Shown here: positions 8,479 to 16,605 of the stretch, piece by piece
Layout of the letters: each line of letters starts with the position of its first letter
Position numbering within the stretch: position 1 is the stretch's first letter
DNA from: Sva-07 sp963710625
Lineage (GTDB): Bacteria > Actinomycetota > Acidimicrobiia > Acidimicrobiales > Ilumatobacteraceae
Length of the DNA: 64,000 nucleotides
NCBI GenBank assembly: GCA_963710625.1
Contig: CAVQBG010000008.1
Location: 248,001-312,000, forward strand
Direction of reading: 5' to 3'
Translations under genes and position numbers: made by a program
Notes under the pieces: generated by a model
Told to the model about the DNA's origin: nothing
What the model saw: the letters and a program-made list of their open reading frames with translations, nothing else
Databases searched by the model: none

Positions 8479-8850
8479 ATGGACTCGGCACCACTTCTCG
8501 TCACCGCCGTCGACCATCCGAGTCTCCACGGCCAACTCGACGAGTTCCTCGACCAGCTGCGTGCCGAGCGCGCCTGCTCCGGGCGTGGGTCCGGACGCAC
8601 GCCGTTCCCGGCACTGATCGAACGGCTCGCCGCTCCGCGGATGCTGCGGCTCGGCGTGGTGGCAGGGGGTCGACTCGTTGCCGTCGCGGCCGTCGACAAC
8701 GACGGCGCCGCTGCGGTCGCCGTCCTGGCCCCGTTCCGCCGGCGAGGGATCGCCAACGAACTCATGGAGGTGGTACTCGCCCGGACGACGGCGATCGGCT
8801 ATCCACCGCTCCATCGCTTCACGGCACCTCGTGTCAGATTGGCGGGTTGA
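8479..8850 (+). CDS. Short GNAT-like acetyltransferase, probably C-terminally truncated
   Basis: A 123-residue protein. Residues about 65-97 match the core of GNAT acetyltransferases: a beta strand (RLVAVAAVDNDGAAAVAVLAPF) leading into the acetyl-CoA pyrophosphate loop RRRGIA and a helix ANELMEVVLAR. GNAT domains normally continue for two or three more strands; here the protein stops about 25 residues after the helix. It may therefore be a decayed or minimal copy. No Shine-Dalgarno is evident before the ATG. Confidence 0.5.
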   Translation: MDSAPLLVTAVDHPSLHGQLDEFLDQLRAERACSGRGSGRTPFPALIERLAAPRMLRLGVVAGGRLVAVAAVDNDGAAAVAVLAPFRRRGIANELMEVVLARTTAIGYPPLHRFTAPRVRLAG

Positions 8851-9015
8851 ACACGTTCGATCCCCTCCATCCGAACCCCATCGAGTCGCACGTCGACGAT
8901 CCGGGCCGACCCCCCTCCGGCACCGGGATCACGTCACGAGCGGCCTCCGACGACACCGGTCCCGCCGAACCCCCCCACCGACGGGGCCTGTGTCGCGTCC
9001 AGGATCGGATCCGTA

Positions 9016-9035
9016 ATAGTTGTGAGCACAACTAT
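9016..9035. promoter_or_regulatory. MarR-type dyad operator in the yceI promoter
   Basis: Arms ATAGTTGTG and CACAACTAT pair perfectly across a two-base centre. The site ends 8 bases before the putative -10 element TAGCTT (9043-9048) and 20 bases before the ATG, so a bound protein would block RNA polymerase. TAGTTG-type inverted repeats are typical for MarR-family regulators. No MarR gene is present in the window. Confidence 0.65.
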
Positions 9036-9055
9036 TGCTGGGTAGCTTCGTTGTC

Positions 9056-9616
9056 ATGACAAATACCTTCGCTCCCACCACCCTTCCGCTCACCGCCGGC
9101 ACCTGGGTCGCCGACCCCGCACACACGACGGTCGGCTTCGTCGTTCGCCACCTCGGCCTGTCGAAGGTCCGTGGTCGATTCGACGGCGTGTCGGCCCAGC
9201 TGATCGTCGGCGACGGCCTCGCGACCAGCTCGGTCTCCGCCGAGATCCAGATGGGCACCGTCACCACGGGCAACACCGATCGCGACGCCCACCTCGCCTC
9301 GTCGGACTTCTTCAATGCCGAGACGAACCCGACGATGACGTTCGTCTCGACGAGCATCACGGGTGAGGGCGAGGAGTACACGATGACCGGCAATCTGACG
9401 ATCAACGGCATCACCAAGCAGGTGGAACTCGACGTCGAGTTCTTCGGAACCTCGGTGTTCCCGATGGACCAGTCGACCCGCGCCGGCTTCAGCGCCACGG
9501 GCACCCTGTCGCGCAAGGAGTTCGGGATCGAGTTCAACGTCCCGCTCGGCGGCGACAAGGTGATGATCGCCGACAAGGTCGCCCTCGACCTCGACGTCCA
9601 GCTGATCGCCCCCTGA
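9056..9616 (+). CDS. YceI family protein
   Basis: A 186-residue lipocalin-like YceI protein. It opens with AGTWVADPAHTTVGFVVRHLGLSKVRGRF and contains the family core DAHLASSDFFNAETNPTMTFVSTSI and a GNLTINGITKQVELDVEF segment. YceI proteins bind long polyprenyl or fatty chains and are often linked to acid or organic-solvent stress. There is no signal peptide, as in many actinobacterial versions. The start at 9056 is preferred over an upstream Met because TAGCTT lies seven bases before it. A MarR-like dyad just upstream predicts ligand-controlled expression. Confidence 0.9.
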   Translation: MTNTFAPTTLPLTAGTWVADPAHTTVGFVVRHLGLSKVRGRFDGVSAQLIVGDGLATSSVSAEIQMGTVTTGNTDRDAHLASSDFFNAETNPTMTFVSTSITGEGEEYTMTGNLTINGITKQVELDVEFFGTSVFPMDQSTRAGFSATGTLSRKEFGIEFNVPLGGDKVMIADKVALDLDVQLIAP

Positions 9617-9656
9617 ATCTCCCACCTACCCACCCCGAACATCCCTCAGCCTGAAC

Positions 9657-9697
9657 TCTGCCTGGATGTGCGCGCCAAGCGCGACGATCCAGGCAGA
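9657..9697. terminator. Bidirectional terminator-like hairpin between yceI and VOC gene
   Basis: Arms TCTGCCTGGAT (9657-9667) and ATCCAGGCAGA (9687-9697) pair perfectly, with a second inner GCGC/GCGC pairing. It lies between two convergent genes, so it could stop transcription from both sides. Confidence 0.6.
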
Positions 9698-9759
9698 CTT
9701 CGGGTTCGGGTCAGCGGCTCGGCTCGGCGCCGAACGTCACGGCCTTCGGCGCACGGCCG

Positions 9760-10287
9760 TCAGAGCACGGCCATGCCGTACATCTCGCCGAGCGGGTCGG
9801 AGATCAGTTCGATGCGTTCACCGTCGGGGCCCATGAAGTACATCGACGTGTCGCCCACGAGGTGGATCGGCACCCCCGCCGCGTCGAGCTTGGCCTTGAT
9901 GCGCTCCCAGTTGGCGCGCTCCATCGAAATCGCGAGATGGTGATGGCCTCCGAGCACTTCGGCGTACTCGCCGAGGCCGAGGCCGGGGAAGTCGAAGAAC
10001 GCCAGCGCGTTGCCGTTGCCGATGTCGAAGAAGAAGTGGGTCGAGCCCACGTAGTCACGGTTCTGGAACAGCTCGGTCAGCGGGAACTCCAGGAGCCCCT
10101 GGTAGAAGTCGATCGTCCGCTCGACGTCGGACGAGATCAGCGCCTGGTGGTGCACGCCGCGCGCCGATGACGCCCGCCGTTCGCCGGCGGGGAGGATGTG
10201 CTTGGCCCGCATCTGCGCCCACTCGTCGTCGCGGTCGGGGTGGTCGCCGTCGCGTTCGGTGCCGAAGTGCAGATCGTTGCTTGCCAT
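9760..10287 (-). CDS. VOC family protein (glyoxalase/dioxygenase fold)
   Basis: A 175-residue protein. After about 45 charged residues comes a vicinal-oxygen-chelate domain: HHQALISSDVERTIDFYQGLLEFPLTELF, then HFFFDIGNGNALAFFDFPG, HHHLAISME and MYFMGPDGERIELISDP. The His residues at the domain start and in HHHLA and the Glu in ERIEL fit the usual metal ligands. VOC proteins include glyoxalase I, extradiol dioxygenases and resistance proteins; the exact reaction is unclear. The ATG at 10287 is chosen because upstream in-frame residues look non-coding. It is divergent from a TauD-type dioxygenase, 92 bases away. Confidence 0.82.
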   Translation of the reverse strand: MASNDLHFGTERDGDHPDRDDEWAQMRAKHILPAGERRASSARGVHHQALISSDVERTIDFYQGLLEFPLTELFQNRDYVGSTHFFFDIGNGNALAFFDFPGLGLGEYAEVLGGHHHLAISMERANWERIKAKLDAAGVPIHLVGDTSMYFMGPDGERIELISDPLGEMYGMAVL

Positions 10288-10379
10288 CGCAACAGTGTGC
10301 CACGCCCACCGCCCGGTGCACCCCCGGTGAGACGCGGCTGCAACACTCGACGCGGGGAACACCACGAGGGGGAGCCGCC

Positions 10380-11315
10380 ATGACCGTCATCGACCGCACG
10401 TCGGGATCGACGTCCGACATCACGATCGACCCGAAGTCACCGACGATCGGCGCAGAGATCGACGGGATCGATCTCAAGGAGGATCTGAGCGACGACGCGA
10501 TCGGCCTGATCCGTCGGGCGCTGCTCGACCACAAGGTGCTGTTCTTCCGCGACCAGGACATCACCACCGATCAGCACCTCGCATTCGCCCGTCGCTTCGG
10601 CGAGCTCGAAATCCACCCCTTCGCGACCAACAAGCCCGACCACCCCGAGGTGCTGGCGATCACCCACGACGCCGACAACCCGGGGCGGGAGAACGGCTGG
10701 CATTCCGACGTCACGTGGCGGCTCCAGCCGTCGCTCGGATCGATCCTGCGCTGCGTCGAGGCGCCGGCTGTCGGTGGCGACACGCTCTTCGCCGACATGT
10801 ACGCCGCCTACGACGGCCTTCCTGCGCGCATCAAGGAACGCGTCGAGGGCCGCGTCGCCCGGCACGACTTCGCCCACTTCCGCATCAGGTTGCGAAACCG
10901 GGGCGCGAGCGACGCCGAGATCGCCGAGATGGAAGAGCGGTACCCGAACCCGGAACACCCGGTGATCCGCACACATCCCGAGACCGGCCGCAAGGGCATC
11001 TACGTCAACAACGCGTTCACCCAGGAGATCGTCGGCATGGACCCCGACGAGAGCGCGGAGCTGTTGCAGGTCCTCTACGCCCAGGCCCAGTTCCCCGAGT
11101 ACCAGGTGCGCTTCACGTGGCGGGAGAACTCGATCGCATTCTGGGACAACCGCTCGTGCCAGCACTACGCGGTCTCCGACTACTGGCCGAACCGTCGGCG
11201 GGTGGAGCGGGTCACCATCGTCGGCGACACCCCCTACTACGACCCGTCCCAGGCGCCCGCCGATGCACCTGATCATCCGTTCCGCGGGCAACTCCGCGCC
11301 TGGTCGATGAGCTGA
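10380..11315 (+). CDS. TauD/TfdA-family 2-oxoglutarate-dependent dioxygenase
   Basis: A 311-residue non-haem iron dioxygenase. The N-terminal strand IGAEIDGIDLKEDL, the HKVLFFRDQDIT element and the iron motif WHSDVTW (His108, Asp110) are clear; the distal His lies in RSCQHYAVSDY and the 2-oxoglutarate-binding Arg in the RRRVERVTI end. Relatives hydroxylate taurine, alkyl sulfates or aryloxyacetates, releasing sulfite or sulfate, glyoxylate or the like. The sulfatase and arylsulfotransferase in this window make a sulfur-ester substrate attractive but unproven. A GAGGGGGAG ribosome site sits before the ATG, so this gene is not leaderless. Confidence 0.88.
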   Translation: MTVIDRTSGSTSDITIDPKSPTIGAEIDGIDLKEDLSDDAIGLIRRALLDHKVLFFRDQDITTDQHLAFARRFGELEIHPFATNKPDHPEVLAITHDADNPGRENGWHSDVTWRLQPSLGSILRCVEAPAVGGDTLFADMYAAYDGLPARIKERVEGRVARHDFAHFRIRLRNRGASDAEIAEMEERYPNPEHPVIRTHPETGRKGIYVNNAFTQEIVGMDPDESAELLQVLYAQAQFPEYQVRFTWRENSIAFWDNRSCQHYAVSDYWPNRRRVERVTIVGDTPYYDPSQAPADAPDHPFRGQLRAWSMS

Positions 11316-11316
11316 C

Positions 11317-12150
11317 TCAGACGGCAGAGGCGACAGCGGCGGCGTAGGTCAGCGATCGCGTACTGGTTCGCATCACCGTCCCGTGAACGATCCGATGGCC
11401 GACGGCGACCGACGGGCCGATCGTCAACGCCAGCAGGATCGTGCCCAGGCCGACGGGACCGCCGAGTGCGACGCCGACGACGAGCCACGACAGTTCGATG
11501 GCCATCCGGACACGTGGCTCGGCACGGCCGCTGCGATCCGACGCAGCCGAAGCGAGCAACTCTCCCGACCCGGCGCCGAGCCGGGAGACGATCAACGCGC
11601 CGGCGCCGAGCCCGATCGCGCCGATGGCCAGCAGGTGGACGACGATCCGCAGCACCAGTGCGTCGGGCGCATCGACCGGTGCGAGCATCGTGGCCGCGGC
11701 CTGCATCACCGCCCCGATGACCAGCGGCGAGACGAGGGTCCCCGGCCCAGGACGACGGCCGAGCAGGCTCGACACGAGGATCATCGACCCGACGACGAGC
11801 CACACGGTCGGCCCGAGCGGAAGCCCGGTGCGGGCTCGGACGGCGCCGATGAACACGTCGAGCGGGCCCGGGCCGAGACCGTTCCACAACGTGGTCGCCA
11901 CCGCGACGGCAATCGTGACCGAACCCGCAACCAGGAGCGCGACACGCACGGAGAACCGCATCGCCCTCGTCGACGGCGCACCGGCCAGGACCACCGCGAT
12001 CGCACCGGCTCGCGACCATGCCATGTCGCGCAGCGGCGACGTCGCATCAGGGGCGTCGGCGCGCGGCGGATCGGTGACAGCAGAACTCACGGGTGCAGTA
12101 TCGGCCCGGCCCGGCAGTTCTCCAGTGCCTGCGGCCGTGCCGTGCGGCAC
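11317..12150 (-). CDS. YczE/YitT-like integral membrane protein
   Basis: Up to 277 residues with about six membrane helices. The family signature LWNGLGPGPLDVFIGAVRARTGLPLGPTVWLVVG is typical of YczE-type proteins. The first 63 residues of the longest frame are polar and uneven, so the real start may be Met43 or, more likely, Met64 (MRFSVRVALL). The function of the family is not established, though some members are linked to lipopeptide or transport regulation. It lies downstream of aroQ on the same strand, 17 bases from it when the longest start is used. Confidence 0.75.
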   Translation of the reverse strand: MPHGTAAGTGELPGRADTAPVSSAVTDPPRADAPDATSPLRDMAWSRAGAIAVVLAGAPSTRAMRFSVRVALLVAGSVTIAVAVATTLWNGLGPGPLDVFIGAVRARTGLPLGPTVWLVVGSMILVSSLLGRRPGPGTLVSPLVIGAVMQAAATMLAPVDAPDALVLRIVVHLLAIGAIGLGAGALIVSRLGAGSGELLASAASDRSGRAEPRVRMAIELSWLVVGVALGGPVGLGTILLALTIGPSVAVGHRIVHGTVMRTSTRSLTYAAAVASAV

Positions 12151-12167
12151 AGTCGTCCGAGATGCGC

Positions 12168-12635
12168 TCAGTCAGCGCGTGCGGTCGGCGAAGCCTGGTG
12201 TGCGAGGTGGCGGCGCAGTGCCTCGAACGCGACGAGGTAGCTGTCGGCGCCGAAGCCGGCGACCACTCCGAGACACACCGGGCTGACCACGGAGGTGTGG
12301 CGGAACTCCTCGCGTGCGTGGACGTTCGACAGGTGCGTCTCGACCACCGGCACGGAGATCGAGGCGATCGCGTCGCGCAGTGCGATGCTGTAGTGCGTGT
12401 AGGCGCCGGGGTTGAAGATCACGCCGTCGGCGCGGGTGCGCGCCTCCTGGAGTGCGTCGATCAGATCGCCCTCGCTGTTCGACTGGACGTCGTAGACCTC
12501 GATACCGTGTCGTGCGGCGGCCGTCCGGATGTCGACGATGATCGACTCGAGCGTGGCCGTGCCGTACACGTCGGTTTCACGGGTGCCGAGCAGGTTCAGG
12601 TTCGGGCCGTTGAGCACCAGGATGCGGCAGGACAT
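12168..12635 (-). CDS. aroQ: Type II 3-dehydroquinate dehydratase
   Basis: A 155-residue enzyme that removes water from 3-dehydroquinate to form 3-dehydroshikimate, the third step of the shikimate pathway. The sequence shows the full type II pattern: ILVLNGPNLNLLGTRE with the catalytic Tyr in DVYG, the lid Arg in LLGTR, SNSEGDLIDALQEA, FNPGAYTHYSIALRDA with its catalytic His region, and VVETHLSNVHAREEFR. It acts as a cytoplasmic dodecamer in known members. TAGCCT lies six bases before the ATG on the coding strand, indicating a leaderless start. No other shikimate gene is next to it. Confidence 0.96.
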   Translation of the reverse strand: MSCRILVLNGPNLNLLGTRETDVYGTATLESIIVDIRTAAARHGIEVYDVQSNSEGDLIDALQEARTRADGVIFNPGAYTHYSIALRDAIASISVPVVETHLSNVHAREEFRHTSVVSPVCLGVVAGFGADSYLVAFEALRRHLAHQASPTARAD

Positions 12636-12719
12636 GCCCGCAGGCTACGCGCTGTGCCGATCGCGCAACGGCTCCGGTTCCCGGGCACGTGGGACCGTGC
12701 AGATACCGTCGGCTCCCTG

Positions 12720-14588
12720 ATGGCTGCGTCACCCGAGCATCCTCGACCGCTCCTGCAGCGCAGCTGGGAGTCGCTCGACGGTACCTGGGAGTTCGAGCTC
12801 GACCGAGATTGTCGCCACCGCCACCCGACCGATCCGGCCTTCGACCGGACGATCGTCGTGCCCTTCGCTCCGGAGACACCCGCTGCCAAGGCAGGTGACG
12901 CCGGTGACGCCGGCATCGACGGGTACGTGCAGCAGTGTTGGTACCGGCGACGCCTCGGCACGGCGCCACCGGTCGGCGACGAACGAGTGCTGGTGCACTT
13001 CGGCGGTGTCGACCGCATCGCCGACGTGTGGGCGAACGGACAACACGTCGGCGGTCACGTCGGCGGTTACACCGCATTCAGCGTCGACGTGACCGATGCC
13101 GCGACGACCGGCGACGTCGACCTGGTCGTGCGGGCGAACGACGACGGCCACGATCTCTCGGTGCCGCGTGGCAAACAGGATTGGCAACCAACGCCGCACT
13201 CGATCTTCTACCCACGCACCACCGGTATCTGGAAGACGGTGTGGCTCGAGCGCATCCCCGCCACGCACCTCGACGAGATCACGTGGGTTCCCGACGCCGA
13301 GGCGATGACCGTCACGATGCGGGCACGGGTCACCGCGGCGCCCACCGACACCCGACTCCGGCTTCGCGTCGTCCTGCACGCCGACCTCGGGGACGAGACC
13401 GTCACCCTGGTCGACGACACGATCGCCGTGCCGGGCCGCGGGCCGACACGCATCGTCGAGCGGATGTTCCCGGTCGGGTCCGGATCGTTCGACGACCGCT
13501 TCGCGCTCACCTGGTGGCCCGGCCGTCCCACGATCATCGACGCCGCGCTCACCCTCGACGTCGACGGCACCACGATCGACCGCGTCGCCTCGTACACCGC
13601 TTTGCGATCGATCGAGGTGAGCGACGGACAGTTCCGCCTCAACGGGCGGCCCTACCCGCTCCGACTCGTTCTCGACCAGGGCTACTGGCCCGCCACCGGC
13701 GCGACGCCGCCGGACGTCGACGCACTCCGTCACGACATCGAGCTGACGAAGGCGCTGGGCTTCAACGGCGCGCGCAAGCACCAGAAGACCGAGGACACTC
13801 GCTACTTCGCGCTCGCCGACCGCATGGGGCTGCTGACCTGGGTCGAGATGCCGAGCGCCTACCGCGCCGGACCCGCCGCGTCGGCTGCCGTGCTCCGGGA
13901 GTGGACCGAGATCGTCGAAGCCCACCGCAACCATCCATCCGTCGTCGCCTGGGTACCGATCAACGAATCGTGGGGCGTGACCAACGGTGAGCACGATCCG
14001 CGCCAGCGTGCCCTGATCGACGCACTGGCGGCAGTGACCACGGCACTCGACGGGACCCGGCCGGTCTCGGCGAACGACGGCTGGGAGACGGTTGGCGGAG
14101 AGATCGTCGGAATCCACGACTACGACCAGGATCCGGACGCGCTGCTGGGCCGGTGGGGCACTCCCGGTGCGGTCGACGCCGTGATCGCCGCTCGCCGCCC
14201 CGACGGTCGGCGTGTCGACCTCGACGGTACACGGCTGGGGGGTCGTGCCGCAGTGCTGTCGGAGTTCGGCGGCGTCGCGATGGCATCGGAGGCCTCGTCG
14301 TTCTCGCTCGGTACCGAGAACTGGGGCTACGACACGGCGACCTCGCCGGACGACCTCGTTCGCCGGTACCGCGAGCTGTGGGCGGCCGTCCATGCGAGCA
14401 CCGCGCTGGTCGGTGGCTGTTGGACGCAGCTCACCGACACCTACCAGGAGGTCAACGGTCTGCTGACTGCGAACCGCGAGCCCAAGGCCGACATTGCGCA
14501 GTTGGCTGCCGCCACACGCGGCAAGCCGCCGCCGTCATCCTCGTCATCATCATCATCATCATCATCGACATCATCATCATCGACATGA
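12720..14588 (+). CDS. Glycoside hydrolase family 2 (beta-galactosidase/glucuronidase type)
   Basis: A 622-residue glycosidase without signal peptide. It has a sugar-binding jelly roll (residues about 1-175, GGVDRIADVWANGQHVGGHVGGYTAF), an Ig-like domain, and a TIM barrel. The acid/base is Glu416 in PINESWG and the nucleophile Glu515 in LSEFGG, the two glutamates required in family 2. It should cleave a beta-linked sugar from an oligosaccharide in the cytoplasm. The start at 12720 gives the normal N-terminus; the in-frame extension upstream is antisense to aroQ. The C-terminus ends in an odd run of about 15 serines and two threonines produced by a TCA microsatellite. Confidence 0.9.
   Translation: MAASPEHPRPLLQRSWESLDGTWEFELDRDCRHRHPTDPAFDRTIVVPFAPETPAAKAGDAGDAGIDGYVQQCWYRRRLGTAPPVGDERVLVHFGGVDRIADVWANGQHVGGHVGGYTAFSVDVTDAATTGDVDLVVRANDDGHDLSVPRGKQDWQPTPHSIFYPRTTGIWKTVWLERIPATHLDEITWVPDAEAMTVTMRARVTAAPTDTRLRLRVVLHADLGDETVTLVDDTIAVPGRGPTRIVERMFPVGSGSFDDRFALTWWPGRPTIIDAALTLDVDGTTIDRVASYTALRSIEVSDGQFRLNGRPYPLRLVLDQGYWPATGATPPDVDALRHDIELTKALGFNGARKHQKTEDTRYFALADRMGLLTWVEMPSAYRAGPAASAAVLREWTEIVEAHRNHPSVVAWVPINESWGVTNGEHDPRQRALIDALAAVTTALDGTRPVSANDGWETVGGEIVGIHDYDQDPDALLGRWGTPGAVDAVIAARRPDGRRVDLDGTRLGGRAAVLSEFGGVAMASEASSFSLGTENWGYDTATSPDDLVRRYRELWAAVHASTALVGGCWTQLTDTYQEVNGLLTANREPKADIAQLAAATRGKPPPSSSSSSSSSSSTSSSST
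14544..14582 (+). repeat. TCA trinucleotide microsatellite at the 3' end of the GH2 gene
   Basis: Seven TCA units (14544-14564) and three more (14571-14579), separated by TCGACA, encode the poly-Ser tail of the glycosidase just before its stop codon. Read on the other strand the run is ATG repeats. Confidence 0.9.
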
Positions 14589-14795
14589 CCGTCACCGTCG
14601 TCGTCCCGACGCGACCACGCAGCGTGGGAATCGATCGTCGATTCACTTCAGTTGGACTGCCGGCTGACCGATAGACACGACAGATGTCGTCCACATCGGA
14701 GGCGGCGCCGGCAGGCAGGAACGTCGAGTGAGTCGAATTCGGTCACCCAGAGCAGTGACACGCAGCGTGACACGAGTGATGGCGTGGGCGGGCGC

Positions 14796-16031
14796 ATGAC
14801 CGCCGAGGTCTACCTCGGACGTCAACCGCTGGTCGACATCGACCGACAGGTGTTCGGCTACGAACTCCTGTACCGGAGCGGACCCGATCGATCGACCACG
14901 TTCGACGACCCCGACGTCGCGACACGCGGCGTGATGGAACGGGTGCTCCTCCAGTGGGGCATGGAACGCGTCGTCGGCGACCGCTTCGGCATGATCAACG
15001 CGAGCGCGAGCCTCGTCGTCCACGGCCTGCACCGAGCGATGCCACCCGAGGGCATGATCATCGAGGTTCGCGAACCGGAAACCTTCGACGAAGCGACCGT
15101 GGCCGCACTGCAACAGGCCCGCTACGACGGGTACCACTTCGCCCTCGACAACGTGAGCCGGTTGGGTGACCTCGAACGATCGCAGCTCCTCCCCCTGGCG
15201 AGCATCGTCAAGATCGAGCTGACCACCGCCCACGACGCCGAGATCGAGCGCCTGATCACGGTGGCGCGCGAACGCTCGCCGGGCATCCTCGTCGTGGCCG
15301 AGAAGGTCGAGTCGGTCACCGACTTCAAGCGGTGCGTCGAGCACGGGTTCGATCTCTTCCAGGGGTACTTCATCGCCGAACCCGAGCTGCTGCGACGTCC
15401 TGCGAGGCCGACCGGCGCCCGGTCGGCGGCGGCGCTCCATCGAACCCTGGGCGACGACGCGATCGATGTCGATCGACTCGAGACGATCATGGCGGGCGAT
15501 TCCTCGCTCGCGTTCCGCTTGCTCGCTGCCGTCAACGCCAATGCGTTCGGACTCGACTGCAGCGTCGGTTCACTCGAGCAGGCGATGGGTCTCCTCGGCC
15601 CGGAGAAGCTCCGCTGTCTCGCTGAGCTGATCGCCACATCCGCCGACACGATCGATGACGACAGCCACATCCGCCGCGGGGCGGTGCGCGCGCACATGGC
15701 CGCCGAGCTGCTCGCCGGAACCGATCACCTGGGCAGCGGCGTCACCGTGGCGCTGTTGTCGACGACGGACTCGCTGTATCAGACCGCTATCGGGGACCTG
15801 CTCGGCGAGCTGCCCGTGTCGGACGAGATCGTCCGCGCCCTGCTCCACGGTCAGGGGCCGCTCGGCGTCACGCTGGACGTCATCCGCGCGTGCGAGCGCG
15901 ACGATGTCGCCACCCTCGACGACCTGGCGCCCGGTCGACGCGAGGAGCTGGCAGCTCTGCGGCTGGCCGCCGTCGACGCCGTCGACGCTGCGTCGTCGGC
16001 TGCGAAGAGCAACACCGCCGTTCCCTCCTGA
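14796..16031 (+). CDS. EAL-HDOD domain signalling protein (YuxH-like)
   Basis: A 411-residue protein combining an N-terminal EAL-like domain (EVYLGRQPLVDIDRQVFGYELLYRSG ... VVAEKVESVTDFKRCVEHGFDLFQGYFIAEP) with a C-terminal HDOD domain (LGDDAIDVDRLETIMAGDSSLAFRLLAAVNA). In the EAL part the usual EAL tripeptide strand reads FGYELLYRSG and several metal ligands appear absent, so it probably senses or scaffolds and does not hydrolyse cyclic-di-GMP. Proteins of this layout act in regulation of motility, stress or division in other bacteria. The start at 14796 is preferred; the upstream in-frame stretch is arginine-rich and uneven. Confidence 0.85.
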   Translation: MTAEVYLGRQPLVDIDRQVFGYELLYRSGPDRSTTFDDPDVATRGVMERVLLQWGMERVVGDRFGMINASASLVVHGLHRAMPPEGMIIEVREPETFDEATVAALQQARYDGYHFALDNVSRLGDLERSQLLPLASIVKIELTTAHDAEIERLITVARERSPGILVVAEKVESVTDFKRCVEHGFDLFQGYFIAEPELLRRPARPTGARSAAALHRTLGDDAIDVDRLETIMAGDSSLAFRLLAAVNANAFGLDCSVGSLEQAMGLLGPEKLRCLAELIATSADTIDDDSHIRRGAVRAHMAAELLAGTDHLGSGVTVALLSTTDSLYQTAIGDLLGELPVSDEIVRALLHGQGPLGVTLDVIRACERDDVATLDDLAPGRREELAALRLAAVDAVDAASSAAKSNTAVPS

Positions 16032-16059
16032 CATCAGCCCACCTGTCAAGCTGAGCGGC

Positions 16060-16578
16060 ATGAACGATGCCGACGCCATCGACTTCGCACTCCTCCTGCT
16101 GCGGTGCGGTGCCGGCGCGGTGATGCTCGCCCACGGCATCAACCACATTCGGCCGAACATCGACGGAACGGCCTCCTGGTTCGGGTCGATGGGAATGCAT
16201 CCGGCGAAGCTCCACGCCTGGCTGGCCAGCGTCACCGAGATCGGAGCGGGCGTCGTGCTGATCCTCGGCCTGCTCACGCCCTTCGGTGCTGCCGGCGTCG
16301 TCGGTGTGATGTTCGTGGCCTGGGCGATCAACCATCGCGGCAACGGATTCTTCATCTTCCGTCCGGGAGAGGGGTGGGAGTACGTGATGATGCTCGGCAT
16401 CGTCGGCGTGGCGATCGGCGCACTCGGCCCGGGGACGTGGTCGCTCGATGATGCGTTCGACCTCGTCGACGACCTGACGGGCACGACCGGACTGCTGATC
16501 GCCACGATCGGCGGCATCGGCGGCGGCGCAGCGCTGTTGGCCGGCTTCTGGCGGCCCGGGCGGGACGACAGGGGGTGA
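16060..16578 (+). CDS. DoxX family membrane protein
   Basis: A 172-residue protein with four hydrophobic helices. LLLRCGAGAVMLAHGINHI, the small-residue helix ASVTEIGAGVVLILGLLTPFGAAGVVGVMFVAWAINH and the GWEYVMMLGIVGVAIGALGPG end are typical for DoxX. DoxX-like proteins work in membrane redox processes such as thiosulfate or glutathione-like thiol handling; in mycobacteria one supports a superoxide-detoxifying complex. It lies 28 bases after the EAL-HDOD gene on the same strand and is followed by a strong hairpin. Confidence 0.85.
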   Translation: MNDADAIDFALLLLRCGAGAVMLAHGINHIRPNIDGTASWFGSMGMHPAKLHAWLASVTEIGAGVVLILGLLTPFGAAGVVGVMFVAWAINHRGNGFFIFRPGEGWEYVMMLGIVGVAIGALGPGTWSLDDAFDLVDDLTGTTGLLIATIGGIGGGAALLAGFWRPGRDDRG

Positions 16579-16580
16579 GC

Positions 16581-16600
16581 CGGCGGGCTAGCGCCCGCCG
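16581..16600. terminator. 8-bp GC hairpin between convergent genes
   Basis: CGGCGGGC and GCCCGCCG pair perfectly around TAGC, between the DoxX stop (16578) and the histidine-phosphatase stop (16606). It is well placed as a shared terminator. Confidence 0.7.
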
Positions 16601-16605
16601 CTCGG

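Noticed and set aside
12093..12719. N-terminal extension of the GH2 glycosidase by about 209 residues
   Set aside because: The stretch is antisense to aroQ and lacks homology; family 2 similarity begins at 12720.
14537..14586. Methionine run (ATG repeats) in a minus-strand frame
   Set aside because: It is the complement of the TCA microsatellite at the end of the GH2 gene.
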